DNA of 64,000 nucleotides from an uncultured Bacteroidia bacterium (GCA_902782225.1 CACZMF010000002.1:153549-217548), one strand, 5' to 3'. Positions 43,706 to 53,158 are shown, counted from the first letter of the stretch. Notes: generated from the letters alone by a model not told the origin. Made by a program: numbers and translations.

Positions 43706-43713
43706 TATATTCG
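43706..43713 (+). promoter_or_regulatory. -7-like box (TATATTCG) for the cytidylate-kinase-like gene
   Basis: TATATTCG differs from TAnnTTTG at one base and ends 20 bases before the ATG at 43734. Weak. Confidence 0.35.
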
Positions 43714-43733
43714 CAAAATAACTTTTTACTGTT

Positions 43734-44387
43734 ATGAATTTGAACGAAAAATTTGTGGTGACGCTGAGCCGTGAAATCGGGTCCGGCGGTCACAGCGTCG
43801 GCAAACTCCTCGCGGAGAAGCTTGGCGTGCGTTTCTGCGATAAGGATCTCATCAAGGGCCTGCGTGAGCGGTTTGACCTCAGCGCCTATGAAATTGAAAA
43901 GCTGAAAGGCGAGAAGAAGTCGTGGCTGTCCGACTTCCTCCAGAGGATCACCCCCACTCCGAAGGCGGCGCTTCTCAATGACCCCAACAGCATTTATATC
44001 AGGGAGTTCCGTCCCGACGTGGATACCGACGACATATTCAAGGCGGAGTCGGAAATCCTCCGCGGGCTGGCAGATGAAGAATCCTGCGTGATCACCGGCC
44101 GTTCCGGATTCTTCATCCTCAGGGACTGTCCCAACAAGGTCGATGTGTTCATCACCGCCCCCCGCGAGCAGCGTGTCGAGCATGTGATGCGCAAGCAGGA
44201 CATGAACCGCGAGACCGCGGAAGTCATCGTGACCGAGGTGGACAAGATGCGCGAGAACTACATCAAGCGCTACGCCGGTGTGAGCCGCTATGACACCCGC
44301 AACTACAGCCTCGTAATCAATATGGACGGCATCACCGAAGAACAGGCCGTCAACATCATCCTCGAATACCTCGGGGCCGCAAAATAA
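43734..44387 (+). CDS. cytidylate-kinase-like family protein
   Basis: A 217-residue nucleoside-monophosphate-kinase-like protein. It starts VVTLSREIGSGGHSVGKLLA, a P-loop variant with GSGGHSVGK, and continues with VRFCDKDLI, CVITGRSGFFIL and NPKVDVF-like segments typical of the cytidylate kinase 2 family (PF13189) rather than of Cmk proper. It is likely a cytosolic kinase of unknown substrate; homologues are often annotated as cytidylate kinase. Single-gene unit between two terminators. Confidence 0.83.
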   Translation: MNLNEKFVVTLSREIGSGGHSVGKLLAEKLGVRFCDKDLIKGLRERFDLSAYEIEKLKGEKKSWLSDFLQRITPTPKAALLNDPNSIYIREFRPDVDTDDIFKAESEILRGLADEESCVITGRSGFFILRDCPNKVDVFITAPREQRVEHVMRKQDMNRETAEVIVTEVDKMRENYIKRYAGVSRYDTRNYSLVINMDGITEEQAVNIILEYLGAAK

Positions 44388-44398
44388 AAAATAATCAA

Positions 44399-44426
44399 GC
44401 ACCTGTGGAAACGCAGGTGCTTTTTT
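44399..44426 (+). terminator. Rho-independent terminator after the cytidylate-kinase-like gene
   Basis: GCACCTG/CAGGTGC stem with an 8-base loop and six T after it. Confidence 0.85.
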
Positions 44427-44432
44427 GATAAG

Positions 44433-44507
44433 TGGGAATTACTGGACTCGAACCAGTGACCCCCTGCTTGTAAGGCAGGTGCTCTGAACCAGCTGAGCTA
44501 AACTCCC
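44433..44507 (-). tRNA. tRNA-Val (anticodon TAC)
   Basis: Reverse-strand cloverleaf: acceptor GGGAGTT/AATTCCC, D arm GCTC...GAGC, anticodon arm CTGCC-TTACAAG-CAGGG giving TAC (reads GTA), T arm CTGG-TTCGAGT-CCAG. CCA is not encoded. Confidence 0.93.
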
Positions 44508-44517
44508 GATGGGGGTA

Positions 44518-44525
44518 CAAAGGTA
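44518..44525 (-). promoter_or_regulatory. Bacteroidota -7 box (TACCTTTG) for tRNA-Val
   Basis: The reverse strand reads TACCTTTG, ten bases before the tRNA. The overlap with the stop of the exporter gene places the promoter at that gene's 3' end. Confidence 0.6.
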
Positions 44526-44526
44526 C

Positions 44527-47500
44527 TTATTTTTTCTTATTTCCCAAACTTTTTACCGCGCCCTTGGGGGCGATCAGCCTGTCGCAGATGGCAATGGTGC
44601 CGGGAAGCACCAGGAAAATGATCAGGATAGACGCAAGGGCGCCCGTGGCAAGGCACCGCAGGATCATTTCCACCATCTGGTCGTTGATGAACATGCTCAT
44701 CGCGAGAGGCCCGAGAGTGAGTATGAGGCCGGAGGTCATGATGGAATGGCCTGCGCCAAGGTAGGCGGCGCTGATCGAGCCGGATACGTCGCTGCGGAGC
44801 CTGTTCTCGCGGTAGTAGCTGGTGAACAGGATGGAGTAGTCGATGGTGGCGCCCATGAGTATGCCCTGGACTATCAGATAGGCAAGGAAGTACATCGTAT
44901 GGCCTCCAAGACCGCTCACGAACACGTTGACATACACCCCGGACATCACAGCGAAAATCAGGAACACGGGAATGACGAACGACTTGAAGGTCAGGGCCAC
45001 GATGACGAAGATTGCAAGTATGGTGAGGATGGTCAGCAGCAGCATCTCGTCAGGGAAACCGTCCTTGATCTCCTTATACATGAATGATTCTCCGATAATG
45101 AAGTGCTCCTTCTGCAGCGATCGGTCCGCCAGCTCCTTGAAGCGGTCCACGAAGGCGAAGGTCTGGGGCGACTCGAAGGGGTAATCGGTCATCAGGGCGG
45201 CAAGGGACATCTTGTCGGAGCGGAGCATTCCCACGCCTTCTTCCAGCTGTCCGGTGATTCCTGATAGCATTTCCCGCTGGTCGTCGGTGATGAAGCGTGC
45301 GAACTTCGGGTCTTTCAGCAAGGTCCCGTCGATAAAACCGGCAAGTTCGCCCAGACTCATGCGCTGGCCTGGGTCGAAATCCTTCCGGCTGCCGGCATAC
45401 AGGAACAGCAGGTCCATGTCGTCCTGGCTCACGGGGACGCCTGCAGCTGCAAGCGCATTCCGCACGCGGCGGGAGTTGTAGCGCCTTCCGGAGAAGGCCA
45501 TCTCCGCCAGCCTTTCGGCGGGAGTGATCACGGGCTCCGGTTCGGGCTCCGGATCCGGCACCTGGGCAACCACGGCATCGTTCTGCGGCACCGATCCGGC
45601 GAGCGAATCAGAAGCGGCTACAAGGACTGCCGTGGAATCGGACGGGGCGGCCAGGCTGTCGCTGCGGGCAATCAGCACATCGGGAACGTCGGTGACGGAC
45701 GGGCCTGCGATGAATGCCGAATCAAGCTGCCTGTGGGCTTCCCGTATGAGATCTGACTGCTCCTTTGTCAGGAGATGGGCATATCGCTTCTGGGTGAGTA
45801 TCTTAGTGGTCACGAACGTGGACAGTTCGTGCGGCGACATGGTGGCGGGCTTGCGTGTGCGGCCTGCCATTCGGAACACCATATTGAAATAGCTGCGGTC
45901 CAGGCCCAGGATTTCCGACATCTCTTTTGCGCTCATCTGGGTGGTGGCCAGCTCGTAGGTCACTTTGATGCCCATGGGATTGTCCGGAGCTTCGGGGCTT
46001 CCGGCGGGGGGCGTGACGACGGCCTTCGCCGATGAATCGGCAGGGGCGGCGGCAGTGGAATCCGGAAGGGCGGCCGCCACGAGGGTGGAGTCGGGCAGCG
46101 CGGCCTTTGCCGTCACAGTGTCTGCCGGCGCCGGCGCCGGAGCGGGCTCGGGCTTTGCGGGCTTCACCGGCGGGGCGGGCGGCGGCATCAGCTTTGCCGT
46201 GATCTTGTCCATGCTCATGCCTTCGGGAATGAGCCCCTGCTTTCCGAGTTCTTCGGCAAGATCCTGTATTTCATTGAAACTCAGCTTCTCCGTGCGCTCG
46301 GGGTGGGATTTGGCGTAGTACACAATCCGCAGCAGCTCTTCATCCACCTCTTCGGTGTACTGCTTCACGCGTCCGGTCATCTCGGACACGGTGTAGCCCT
46401 GGAGCATCAGGCTGGGGTAGCTCAGGCAGGACTGGATGTTTTTGTCGCGCTCAAGGGTGTCGAGTATTCCCGCCACCGCTTCTTCTTCGGAAGTGTCATA
46501 CACCAGCAGGCAGGGATTCTCCGGCGGGAATATATCGCCGATTTCCGTGGTCCAAATAGCTGAGAACGAGATTTCCGTGCGTTTCTGAAGTATGAATGCG
46601 GCAATGAATATACCCACGAATAGTATGGCCAGCGGCAGCCGGAAGCGGATTTCGAAGCGCGACAGGGCGGAAGAAGGCAGGTGCGGAACCTTCTTGGTGG
46701 TCTTCTGGACTGCGTTCTCATATTTCAGGATGAGCGCCGGCAGCACGGTGAAGTTGCACACCATGCTCAGGAACACTCCCTTTGCCAGCACGAAGCCGAG
46801 GTCCTGGCCTATCTTCAGGTGCATGAAGATGAGCATGAGAAGGCTCACTATCGTGGTCAGGGCGCTGCTCATGATCGACGGTGCGGCGCTCCTGACTGCA
46901 TTGCTCATGGCCGTCTCACTGTCGGCGCAGGCAAGCCTTTCCTGCCGGAAACGGTTCATCAGGAAGATGGAATAATCCATCGACAGAATCATCTGAAGCA
47001 CTGCGGTGAGGGTGTTGGTCATAAATGACACGCCCGGCATCAGCACATTGCTGCCCATATTGATTGCCACGGCAAACAGCATGGACAGCAGGAAAAGGAA
47101 CACTTCCACCACCGAGGCGCACATCACCAGCAGGATGATGAACACTATCACTGCGCCCGTGGCTATCATGGGGATGATGTCGGCGGGCATGTTCTTGTCC
47201 AGACTCACCTCCACTGTGACATCGTCGCCGTATTGCGCGTTGATATTTTTTTCTATGCCCCTGTAGTCGCAGCCTTTCGACAGGAGGAATTCGAAGAGCG
47301 TGTAGTCGTCCTTTTCCTTCACGGCCAGGCAGGAAAGGCCTCCGGTCAGGCCGTTCAGCTCTTTCATCACCGTTTCCTTCTCTATCGGCTTGTCGAACAT
47401 CACGCTGAGCAGGCTCAGCTGGTTGTCCATGTCGGGGAAATTTTCCGAAACCTTGTCCATGCCTATTTTCATAGGCGAGTCGTCAGGCAGGAAATATGAA

Positions 47501-47613
47501 ATCTCCATTATGACGTGCACCCGGGGAATCATAATGGCGCAAACCACTGCAAGAACAGCAAATAGGGCCAGTATCGGCCTGCGCTTTTTTATGATAAAAC
47601 CCGAAATGTCCAT
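44527..47613 (-). CDS. MMPL/RND-superfamily transporter with Pro/Ala-rich loop
   Basis: A 1028-residue inner-membrane protein with twelve expected membrane helices in two blocks, each after a large periplasmic domain. The first block (about 170-350) and the second (about 840-1000) have the typical features GATIDYSILFTSYYRENR and SMDYSIFLMNRFRQER, with the Asp used in proton coupling. The middle contains an unusual low-complexity stretch of Pro, Ala and short ALPDST-like repeats (about residues 470-560) and a second Ser/Asp/Ala repeat around 670-710. MMPL proteins export lipids or hydrophobic compounds. The ATG at 47613 follows the -7 box TATCTTTG by seven bases. Confidence 0.87.
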   Translation of the reverse strand: MDISGFIIKKRRPILALFAVLAVVCAIMIPRVHVIMEISYFLPDDSPMKIGMDKVSENFPDMDNQLSLLSVMFDKPIEKETVMKELNGLTGGLSCLAVKEKDDYTLFEFLLSKGCDYRGIEKNINAQYGDDVTVEVSLDKNMPADIIPMIATGAVIVFIILLVMCASVVEVFLFLLSMLFAVAINMGSNVLMPGVSFMTNTLTAVLQMILSMDYSIFLMNRFRQERLACADSETAMSNAVRSAAPSIMSSALTTIVSLLMLIFMHLKIGQDLGFVLAKGVFLSMVCNFTVLPALILKYENAVQKTTKKVPHLPSSALSRFEIRFRLPLAILFVGIFIAAFILQKRTEISFSAIWTTEIGDIFPPENPCLLVYDTSEEEAVAGILDTLERDKNIQSCLSYPSLMLQGYTVSEMTGRVKQYTEEVDEELLRIVYYAKSHPERTEKLSFNEIQDLAEELGKQGLIPEGMSMDKITAKLMPPPAPPVKPAKPEPAPAPAPADTVTAKAALPDSTLVAAALPDSTAAAPADSSAKAVVTPPAGSPEAPDNPMGIKVTYELATTQMSAKEMSEILGLDRSYFNMVFRMAGRTRKPATMSPHELSTFVTTKILTQKRYAHLLTKEQSDLIREAHRQLDSAFIAGPSVTDVPDVLIARSDSLAAPSDSTAVLVAASDSLAGSVPQNDAVVAQVPDPEPEPEPVITPAERLAEMAFSGRRYNSRRVRNALAAAGVPVSQDDMDLLFLYAGSRKDFDPGQRMSLGELAGFIDGTLLKDPKFARFITDDQREMLSGITGQLEEGVGMLRSDKMSLAALMTDYPFESPQTFAFVDRFKELADRSLQKEHFIIGESFMYKEIKDGFPDEMLLLTILTILAIFVIVALTFKSFVIPVFLIFAVMSGVYVNVFVSGLGGHTMYFLAYLIVQGILMGATIDYSILFTSYYRENRLRSDVSGSISAAYLGAGHSIMTSGLILTLGPLAMSMFINDQMVEMILRCLATGALASILIIFLVLPGTIAICDRLIAPKGAVKSLGNKKK

Positions 47614-47620
47614 AATTTCG

Positions 47621-47628
47621 CAAAGATA
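47621..47628 (-). promoter_or_regulatory. Bacteroidota -7 box (TATCTTTG) for the MMPL gene
   Basis: The reverse strand reads TATCTTTG, seven bases before the ATG at 47613, predicting a near-leaderless mRNA. Confidence 0.6.
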
Positions 47629-47668
47629 ATGTTTATTGCGCAAATTTGGAAATTGTTTCAATTAGTTT

Positions 47669-47676
47669 TATCTTTG
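47669..47676 (+). promoter_or_regulatory. Bacteroidota -7 box (TATCTTTG) for the GT2 gene at 47690
   Basis: TATCTTTG ends 13 bases before the ATG. It is divergent from the MMPL promoter; the two boxes are about 40 bases apart. Confidence 0.6.
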
Positions 47677-47689
47677 AAAGATTTTTGAG

Positions 47690-48529
47690 ATGAAGAGAAT
47701 CGCGGCTTTGACAATGGTCAGGAATGACGATTTCTTTCTGGGCAAGTGGACCACATATTATGGAAGCCTGCTCGGCAAGGAAAACTTGTTCATTTTCTTT
47801 GACGGCGAAGACCAGGCGGTCTCTTCATGCGCGGACGGCTGCCACGTCGAAATCATTCCCAGAGTTGCTGGAAACGTGCGCATTTCCGACAAGGAGCGCA
47901 TCAGCATAATGTCTGCGAAGGCCTCCGAACTCCTCAGGGAATACGATATGGTCATCGGCACTGACGTCGATGAATTCCTGATCGTTGATCCGGCAATTGG
48001 CAAGAGCCTTCCCGTTTTTCTTTCCGAGCAGAAAACCGAAGGCCGCAACTCCCTTTCCGGCCTTGGCTGCGACGTGATCCAGGACATCAGTTGCGAGCCG
48101 CCCCTGGATTTCTCCCGGAGCATCCTGTCGCAGCGCAAGTTCGTCCGCCTGTCGCCCCGCTACACCAAGACTTCCGTCCTTCTGGCTCCCGTCGAATGGG
48201 GAAGCGGCTTCCACCGCACCCGCAAGGGCGATTTCCACATAGTGCCCGGCCTGTATCTCTTCCACTTCGGCTGTGCCGACACCAGTTTCATCGGCCAGAA
48301 ACTCGAAGACAAGGACCTTTCTTCCCGGGGCTGGGACAGGCACCTGCATAAGCGCCGCCGCCTGATCGACAACCTGCCCGCCCTCAAGGAGCGCAGCTGG
48401 GACAAATGGTCCGTCAAGGCCCGCAAACTGCAGACTTTCATACGCCTGCCCTACACCCCCAACAAGCCGGCGATGCTCAATCTCAAGGTCAAGGTCCGCC
48501 TTCCCGACAGGTTCTCCGGCCTGGTCTAA
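47690..48529 (+). CDS. GT2/GT92-like glycosyltransferase
   Basis: A 279-residue protein starting MKRIAALTMVRNDDFFLGKW, the form seen in glycosyltransferases of the 'family 2, type 4' group (PF13704). The metal-binding site is TDVDEFLIVD near residue 90. No membrane segment is seen, so a cytosolic or peripheral enzyme working on surface polysaccharide is likely; the sugar is unknown. It converges tail to tail with the fimbrillin-like lipoprotein gene with a 4-base overlap of stop regions. It has its own -7 box. Confidence 0.8.
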   Translation: MKRIAALTMVRNDDFFLGKWTTYYGSLLGKENLFIFFDGEDQAVSSCADGCHVEIIPRVAGNVRISDKERISIMSAKASELLREYDMVIGTDVDEFLIVDPAIGKSLPVFLSEQKTEGRNSLSGLGCDVIQDISCEPPLDFSRSILSQRKFVRLSPRYTKTSVLLAPVEWGSGFHRTRKGDFHIVPGLYLFHFGCADTSFIGQKLEDKDLSSRGWDRHLHKRRRLIDNLPALKERSWDKWSVKARKLQTFIRLPYTPNKPAMLNLKVKVRLPDRFSGLV

Positions 48530-49467
48530 TATACTTTGCTTTCGAAGTCTTCCTTGCCGCTGACCGTGATGTCCACGGTGGTGGTGGAGTTGCGCCGTAT
48601 TGCAGGAAGGTCGATTATGAATCTGGCGATTTCGCCCTTGATTTCGCACTCGAGCACCAGTTTGGTACCGGGGGTGCCTATGGTGGCTTCCGAGGAGTCG
48701 TTGGGGTAGCAGAACAGTTCCGTGCCGGGGTGCTGGGCATAGACTCCTATATCGTAGGGGAGTGAGACTTTGGCTCCTTTCTCCGTGACGCCGCTGGGCC
48801 GGAAACCGCCTTCGCGCATGATTTCCGCCCCGGAATTCAGGTTCTCCAGGTATATCCTCGGATCTTCGAGCCGGACGTAGTTCTTCATGCGGTTTCCCAC
48901 CTCCCCAAGCTTGATGCGGGCCATCAGCGGAGCCAGGCTGATGGTTTCCGTGCCGCCTGCCTCCACTGTGCACATTCCGCTCATCACGGGCATTTCCGGA
49001 CTCTCGCTCGCAAAATCCAGGCTTAGCATCTCGATGGCATCGAAGCGCCCCGTGCTTTCGCTTCCGAAATCCCCGGGGGAGTTGGCTATGGCCACTACGA
49101 TCCTGGCTTTCCCGTTGCCGTGGAGGACCAGGCTTTCCGGGAGGGAGTCGTAGCGGCGCTTGTCCAGCAGGGGCTTGATCCCGTCCGCATCATATATATA
49201 CACATCCAGGCGACGGACGCTGTGGGGCGTCTCCGCGATGTTGTCCACGATATTGAAGCTGACGTCGAAGCGGCTGCTGTCCAGCTGCACTTCCACGGCA
49301 TCCAGGCTGTCCGGCCCGCCGCCGTCCCTGCTGCAACCGGAAATCAAACAGGCCGGGGTTTGTATTAGCAAGCTGAACAAGAGTATAAGTCGGGGAAGAG
49401 TTCCCCCTGGCGAACGCCGGAAGATGAGTAGGGATAACCGGCCTGTTTGATTCCATGCTGTTTTCAT
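48526..49467 (-). CDS. fimbrillin-like lipoprotein (FimB/Mfa2-type)
   Basis: A 313-residue exported lipoprotein. Hydrophobic N-terminus with lipobox LISGC at about residue 45. The mature part has RRLDVYIYDADGIKPL, MSGMCTVEAGGTETISLAPL and MARIKLGEV, which is the pattern of FimB/Mfa2-type anchor or fimbrillin proteins; these form or cap short type V pili of Bacteroidales. A major pilin gene is not adjacent. The ATG at 49467 is seven bases after a TAGTTTTG -7 box. The long N-terminus before the lipobox is unusual, and a later start is possible. Confidence 0.72.
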   Translation of the reverse strand: MKTAWNQTGRLSLLIFRRSPGGTLPRLILLFSLLIQTPACLISGCSRDGGGPDSLDAVEVQLDSSRFDVSFNIVDNIAETPHSVRRLDVYIYDADGIKPLLDKRRYDSLPESLVLHGNGKARIVVAIANSPGDFGSESTGRFDAIEMLSLDFASESPEMPVMSGMCTVEAGGTETISLAPLMARIKLGEVGNRMKNYVRLEDPRIYLENLNSGAEIMREGGFRPSGVTEKGAKVSLPYDIGVYAQHPGTELFCYPNDSSEATIGTPGTKLVLECEIKGEIARFIIDLPAIRRNSTTTVDITVSGKEDFESKVY

Positions 49468-49474
49468 AGTGCCG

Positions 49475-49482
49475 CAAAACTA
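49475..49482 (-). promoter_or_regulatory. Bacteroidota -7 box (TAGTTTTG) for the fimbrillin-like gene
   Basis: The reverse strand reads TAGTTTTG, seven bases before the ATG at 49467. Confidence 0.5.
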
Positions 49483-49525
49483 TAAAAGCGGAATGAAAAA
49501 GCAATGGAATCAAAAAAATCGTAAA

Positions 49526-50632
49526 TCAGTTTTTGTGAATATTTTCGACGACGTATTTCGTACCCCCGGCCGGACCCCTTAGAAGGTCCATGAATCTGTC
49601 GAAAAACAATTTTTTCGAAAAGGCCCTTTCCGCCTTCTGGCGGCTTCTGGAGGCGTATTCCTGCATCTTTTCAGGAGGTGTCGCGGCAAGATCCCGCAAC
49701 GCGCGGATTAATTCTTTTTGTTTCCTGACATTAAACAGAAAACCGTTCTTACCCCCGATGACATAATGACAGTTGTCGCTCACGTCGCTGCACACTGAGG
49801 GCAGCCCGCAGGAGAGGGCCTCTGCCAGGGCATTCGGGGTGCCTTCGTAGAAACTGGGGAGGCAAAACGCATCTGCGGACGAATAGACCGGCAGAAGGTC
49901 ATGGGTGGAGGGATGGATGCGGAAGCGGTCCGATATGCCCAGGCGGGCGATGAGCCGGCGGCAGCGGCGCCCGTAGCCGCTTTCCTCCCCGGCGCCGTAC
50001 CAGTCGAAGCTCAGCCCGGGGCATTTGGCCGCAGCCCTGATGAGCCCCAGGGCGTTTTTCCGCCTGTCAAGCCGCGCGGTGGTTACGACTCTGTAGGGCT
50101 GGCTGAAGACCCTTTCCTCCGGCTTGAAATACTCCAGGTCGGTGAAATTGGGGATTGTGTAGAGCCTCCCCCGCAAGGCTGGGGCGTGGCGCCGTATGAA
50201 ATCCGACTGGGCGTAGCTGTTGCAGACCACCTGGTCGGCGTATCTTCTGTAGAGGGCGAAGCGGAGGGAGTCGTGCGGCAGGAACGAAGTGTTGCAGTTG
50301 CGCTCCGACACTATGAGCCGCAGTCCGGGGCAGAGGCGCTTCACAAGGCAGGCCTTGAGGTTGGTCCCCGCAAGGAAAGAAATCAGCGTCTCGCAGCCGG
50401 TTTCCTTCAAGTGGTCCGCAATGTCGCGGACCAGCCCGGCCTCTCCTGCCCGCTGGGGAATAAAACAGTGCCGGACGCCGCCGGCATCCAGCACTGTTTC
50501 ATAAAAATCTCCGTCTCTGTAGGTCAGCACCTCCACGTCTTCTCCGGCAGCTTTCAGCATGCAGGCCAGACCGGCCAGCTGCCTCTCAGCCCCGCCAAGA
50601 CGAAGGGATGCTATTATACAGCAGATTCTCAC
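49526..50632 (-). CDS. GT4-family glycosyltransferase
   Basis: A 368-residue GT-B enzyme. The N-terminal domain has SLRLGGAERQLAGLA; the C-terminal donor-binding domain has VVTTARLDRRKNALGLIRAA, DWYGAGEESGYG and the FYEGTPNALAEALSCGLPSVCSD motif with the conserved EG.pN.llEAm type signature (nucleotide-sugar Glu). It is soluble or peripheral and probably builds a polysaccharide or glycolipid on the cytosolic side; donor and acceptor are unknown. It lies three bases after nqrF on the same strand, so it could be read through from the NQR operon. Confidence 0.86.
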   Translation of the reverse strand: MRICCIIASLRLGGAERQLAGLACMLKAAGEDVEVLTYRDGDFYETVLDAGGVRHCFIPQRAGEAGLVRDIADHLKETGCETLISFLAGTNLKACLVKRLCPGLRLIVSERNCNTSFLPHDSLRFALYRRYADQVVCNSYAQSDFIRRHAPALRGRLYTIPNFTDLEYFKPEERVFSQPYRVVTTARLDRRKNALGLIRAAAKCPGLSFDWYGAGEESGYGRRCRRLIARLGISDRFRIHPSTHDLLPVYSSADAFCLPSFYEGTPNALAEALSCGLPSVCSDVSDNCHYVIGGKNGFLFNVRKQKELIRALRDLAATPPEKMQEYASRSRQKAERAFSKKLFFDRFMDLLRGPAGGTKYVVENIHKN

Positions 50633-50635
50633 GCA

Positions 50636-51910
50636 TCAACCACCGAAGTTGTCGTAGAGTATGCTTTCGGGAGGGACGCCGAGCGAATCGAGAAGCTCGT
50701 TCACGCACTTGACCATCATAGGAGGGCCGCACATGAAGTACTTGATGTCTTCTGGAGCATCGTGCTCCTTCAGGTAGGTCTCGTACATCACGTTGTGGAC
50801 GAAGCCGGGAGTGTATTTCACGCCTGCGGCATCCGCTGCAGGATCGGGACGGTCGAGGGCGAGGGTGAACTTGAAGTTCGGGAACTCCCTTTCGATCTCG
50901 GCGAAGTCCTCGAGGTAGAAGGCCTCCACGAGGGCGCGTGCGCCATAGAAGAAGCGGACTTTGCGTCCTGTCTTCAAGGTCTTGAACAGCTGCATGATGT
51001 GGCTGCGCAGAGGAGCCATACCGGCGCCGCCGCCCACGAATATGTATTCCATATCCTCGGGATCGTCCTTGGGAAGCAGGAACTCGCCGTAGGGGCCGCT
51101 GATCCACACCTTGTCGCCCGGCTTGCGGGAGAACACGTAGGTCGAAGCGATTCCCGGAGGCACGCCGGGGACGAACTTGAAGACGCCCTTCGACTGGGTC
51201 CTGTCGAACGGAGGAGTGGCAATACGGACGTTGAGCTTGATGATGCCCTTTTCGCCGGGATACGAAGCCATGGAGTAGGCCCTGATGGTGGGAACGGTGT
51301 TCTTGAACTTGAGAGAGGTGATGCCATACTTGTCCCAGTCGCCCTTGTAGATGTCGGCAACGCCCATATCGGCGAAGTCGGCCTCGTATTCGGGAATGTC
51401 GATCTGGATGTATTCACCGCTCTTGAATTCGAGGTTTTCGCCCTCGGGGAGCTTGACGGTGAACTCTTTGATGAAGGTTGCGACGTTTTCGTTGGAAATG
51501 ACCTCGCACTCCAGTTTCTTCACCGAGAGTGCGCTCTCGGCCACCTGGATCCTGAGGTTGTCCTTGACCTTCACCTGGCAGCCCAGACGCCAGCCGTCCT
51601 TGATCTGCTTGCGGTTGAAGAAGCCCGTTTCGGTGGGGAGTATTTCGCCGCCGCCCTCGAGCACCTGCACCTTGCACTGGCCGCAGTTGGCCTTGCCGCC
51701 GCAGGCGGAGGGGAGGAAGATCTTCTCGCCGGCAAGCGTGGCCATGAGGTTGCCGCCGGGAGCTACGTTAAGTTCTTTCTTGCCGTCGTTGATGTCTATC
51801 TTGACAGTGCCCTTGGGGGTGATTGCGTTCTTCACGATAAGGAGAAGAGCCACAAGCACCAGCGTCACTGCGACGAGAAGCACTATTGAAGCAATAATTG
51901 TCTGACTCAT
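50636..51910 (-). CDS. nqrF: Na+-translocating NADH:quinone reductase subunit F
   Basis: A 424-residue peripheral subunit that accepts electrons from NADH. An N-terminal membrane anchor (about 5-28) precedes a plant-type [2Fe-2S] domain with PSACGGKANCGQC and WRLGCQV (four Cys), then the FAD domain (IRAYSMASYP, about 210) and the NADH-binding domain (VGGGAGMAPLRSHI, about 290-305; FMCGPPMM near 390). Electrons pass from FAD via 2Fe-2S to the FMNs of NqrC and NqrB. It is the last gene of nqrABCDEF, six bases after nqrE. Confidence 0.95.
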   Translation of the reverse strand: MSQTIIASIVLLVAVTLVLVALLLIVKNAITPKGTVKIDINDGKKELNVAPGGNLMATLAGEKIFLPSACGGKANCGQCKVQVLEGGGEILPTETGFFNRKQIKDGWRLGCQVKVKDNLRIQVAESALSVKKLECEVISNENVATFIKEFTVKLPEGENLEFKSGEYIQIDIPEYEADFADMGVADIYKGDWDKYGITSLKFKNTVPTIRAYSMASYPGEKGIIKLNVRIATPPFDRTQSKGVFKFVPGVPPGIASTYVFSRKPGDKVWISGPYGEFLLPKDDPEDMEYIFVGGGAGMAPLRSHIMQLFKTLKTGRKVRFFYGARALVEAFYLEDFAEIEREFPNFKFTLALDRPDPAADAAGVKYTPGFVHNVMYETYLKEHDAPEDIKYFMCGPPMMVKCVNELLDSLGVPPESILYDNFGG

Positions 51911-51916
51911 ATCCTT

Positions 51917-52531
51917 TTAAAGTTGAATGCCCATAAAGATCATGAACGCCATACCCATAAGGCCGACGGTGATGAAGGTGATGCCGATGCCCTTGAGGGG
52001 CTTGGGCACGTTGGAGTAGCTCATCTTCTCGCGGATTGCGGCCAGCGCCACGATGGCGAGGTACCAGCCGATGCCGGAACCAAGGGCGTAGACGGCGGAT
52101 TCTCCGAGGCCGGTGAAATCCCTCTGCTGCATGAACAGCGAACCGCCCAGGATGGCGCAGTTCACGGCGATCAGCGGCAGGTAGATGCCCAGCGAGGAAT
52201 AGAGCGAAGGGAGGAACTTCTCCACGATCATCTCCACCAGTTGCACGAATGCGGCGATGACGGCGATGAACACGATGAAGCTCAGGAAACTGAGGTCCAC
52301 GCTCTCGAACTGGGGGCCGAGCCACTTCAGGGCACCGGGCTGCAGCACATAGGTGTTGATGATCCAGTTCAGGGGGAGCGTGCACAGGAGCACGAAGATA
52401 ACAGCGAGGCCAAGGCCGTTGGCTGTCTTCACGTTCTTCGATACCGCCAGGTATGAACACATACCCAGGAAGTATGCGAAGATCATATTGTCAACGAAGA
52501 TTGACTTTACGAATAAGCTGATGTATTCCAT
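51917..52531 (-). CDS. nqrE: Na+-translocating NADH:quinone reductase subunit E
   Basis: A 204-residue integral membrane subunit with six helices (starts [20 protein letters not shown]), homologous to NqrD and Rnf[13 protein letters not shown] contains the Cys that, with one in NqrD, binds the membrane Fe centre, and the second conserved region is [11 protein letters not shown]. The gene is 12 bases from nqrD and six from nqrF. Confidence 0.95.
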   Translation of the reverse strand: MEYISLFVKSIFVDNMIFAYFLGMCSYLAVSKNVKTANGLGLAVIFVLLCTLPLNWIINTYVLQPGALKWLGPQFESVDLSFLSFIVFIAVIAAFVQLVEMIVEKFLPSLYSSLGIYLPLIAVNCAILGGSLFMQQRDFTGLGESAVYALGSGIGWYLAIVALAAIREKMSYSNVPKPLKGIGITFITVGLMGMAFMIFMGIQL

Positions 52532-52543
52532 ATGGCGGCGCTG

Positions 52544-53155
52544 TTAGTTTTCCTGGAGGTCTTTGTCGATCGCCCTGTGCACCCAGATGATACATCCGAT
52601 GAGGATGAGGGCGAACGGGGGAAGGATGACCAGGTTGTTGGGAACATAAGCTGCGGGGAGGACCTGGAATCCGAGCAGGGTGCCGCTTCCGAAGAGTTCA
52701 CGGAAGAAGGCCACGATGACAAGGATGAGGCCGTAGCCCACGCCGTTGGCGATACCGTCCAGCAGCGAGGGGATGGGCTTGTTGCCGAGGGCGAAAGCCT
52801 CGATGCGTCCCATCACGATGCAGTTGGTGATGATAAGGCCGATATAGACCGAAAGCTGCTTGTCGATGGCGTAGGTGCCTTCGCCGGCTTTCAGGATCTG
52901 GTCCACGAGAATCACCATCATGGCCACCACCACGAGTTGCACGATGATACGCACGCGGTTGGGGATGGTGTTGCGGAGCAGCGAGCACACGAAGCTCGAA
53001 AGCCCGGTGACCACGATGACCGACAGGGCCATTACCAAAGCGCCCTTGAGCTGCACGGTGACAGCCAGCGCGGAGCATATGCCGAGCACAAGGACGGTAA
53101 TGGGATTGCCCTTGAGAATCGGATTGAGGATGGTTTCTTTAAGTTTCTGTGCCAT
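52544..53155 (-). CDS. nqrD: Na+-translocating NADH:quinone reductase subunit D
   Basis: A 203-residue six-helix membrane subunit, beginning MAQKLKETILNPILKGNPIT. LGICSALAVT and ITNCIVMGRIEAFAL contain the conserved cysteines that take part in the Fe centre with NqrE. Three bases after nqrC. Confidence 0.95.
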   Translation of the reverse strand: MAQKLKETILNPILKGNPITVLVLGICSALAVTVQLKGALVMALSVIVVTGLSSFVCSLLRNTIPNRVRIIVQLVVVAMMVILVDQILKAGEGTYAIDKQLSVYIGLIITNCIVMGRIEAFALGNKPIPSLLDGIANGVGYGLILVIVAFFRELFGSGTLLGFQVLPAAYVPNNLVILPPFALILIGCIIWVHRAIDKDLQEN

Positions 53156-53158
53156 AAC

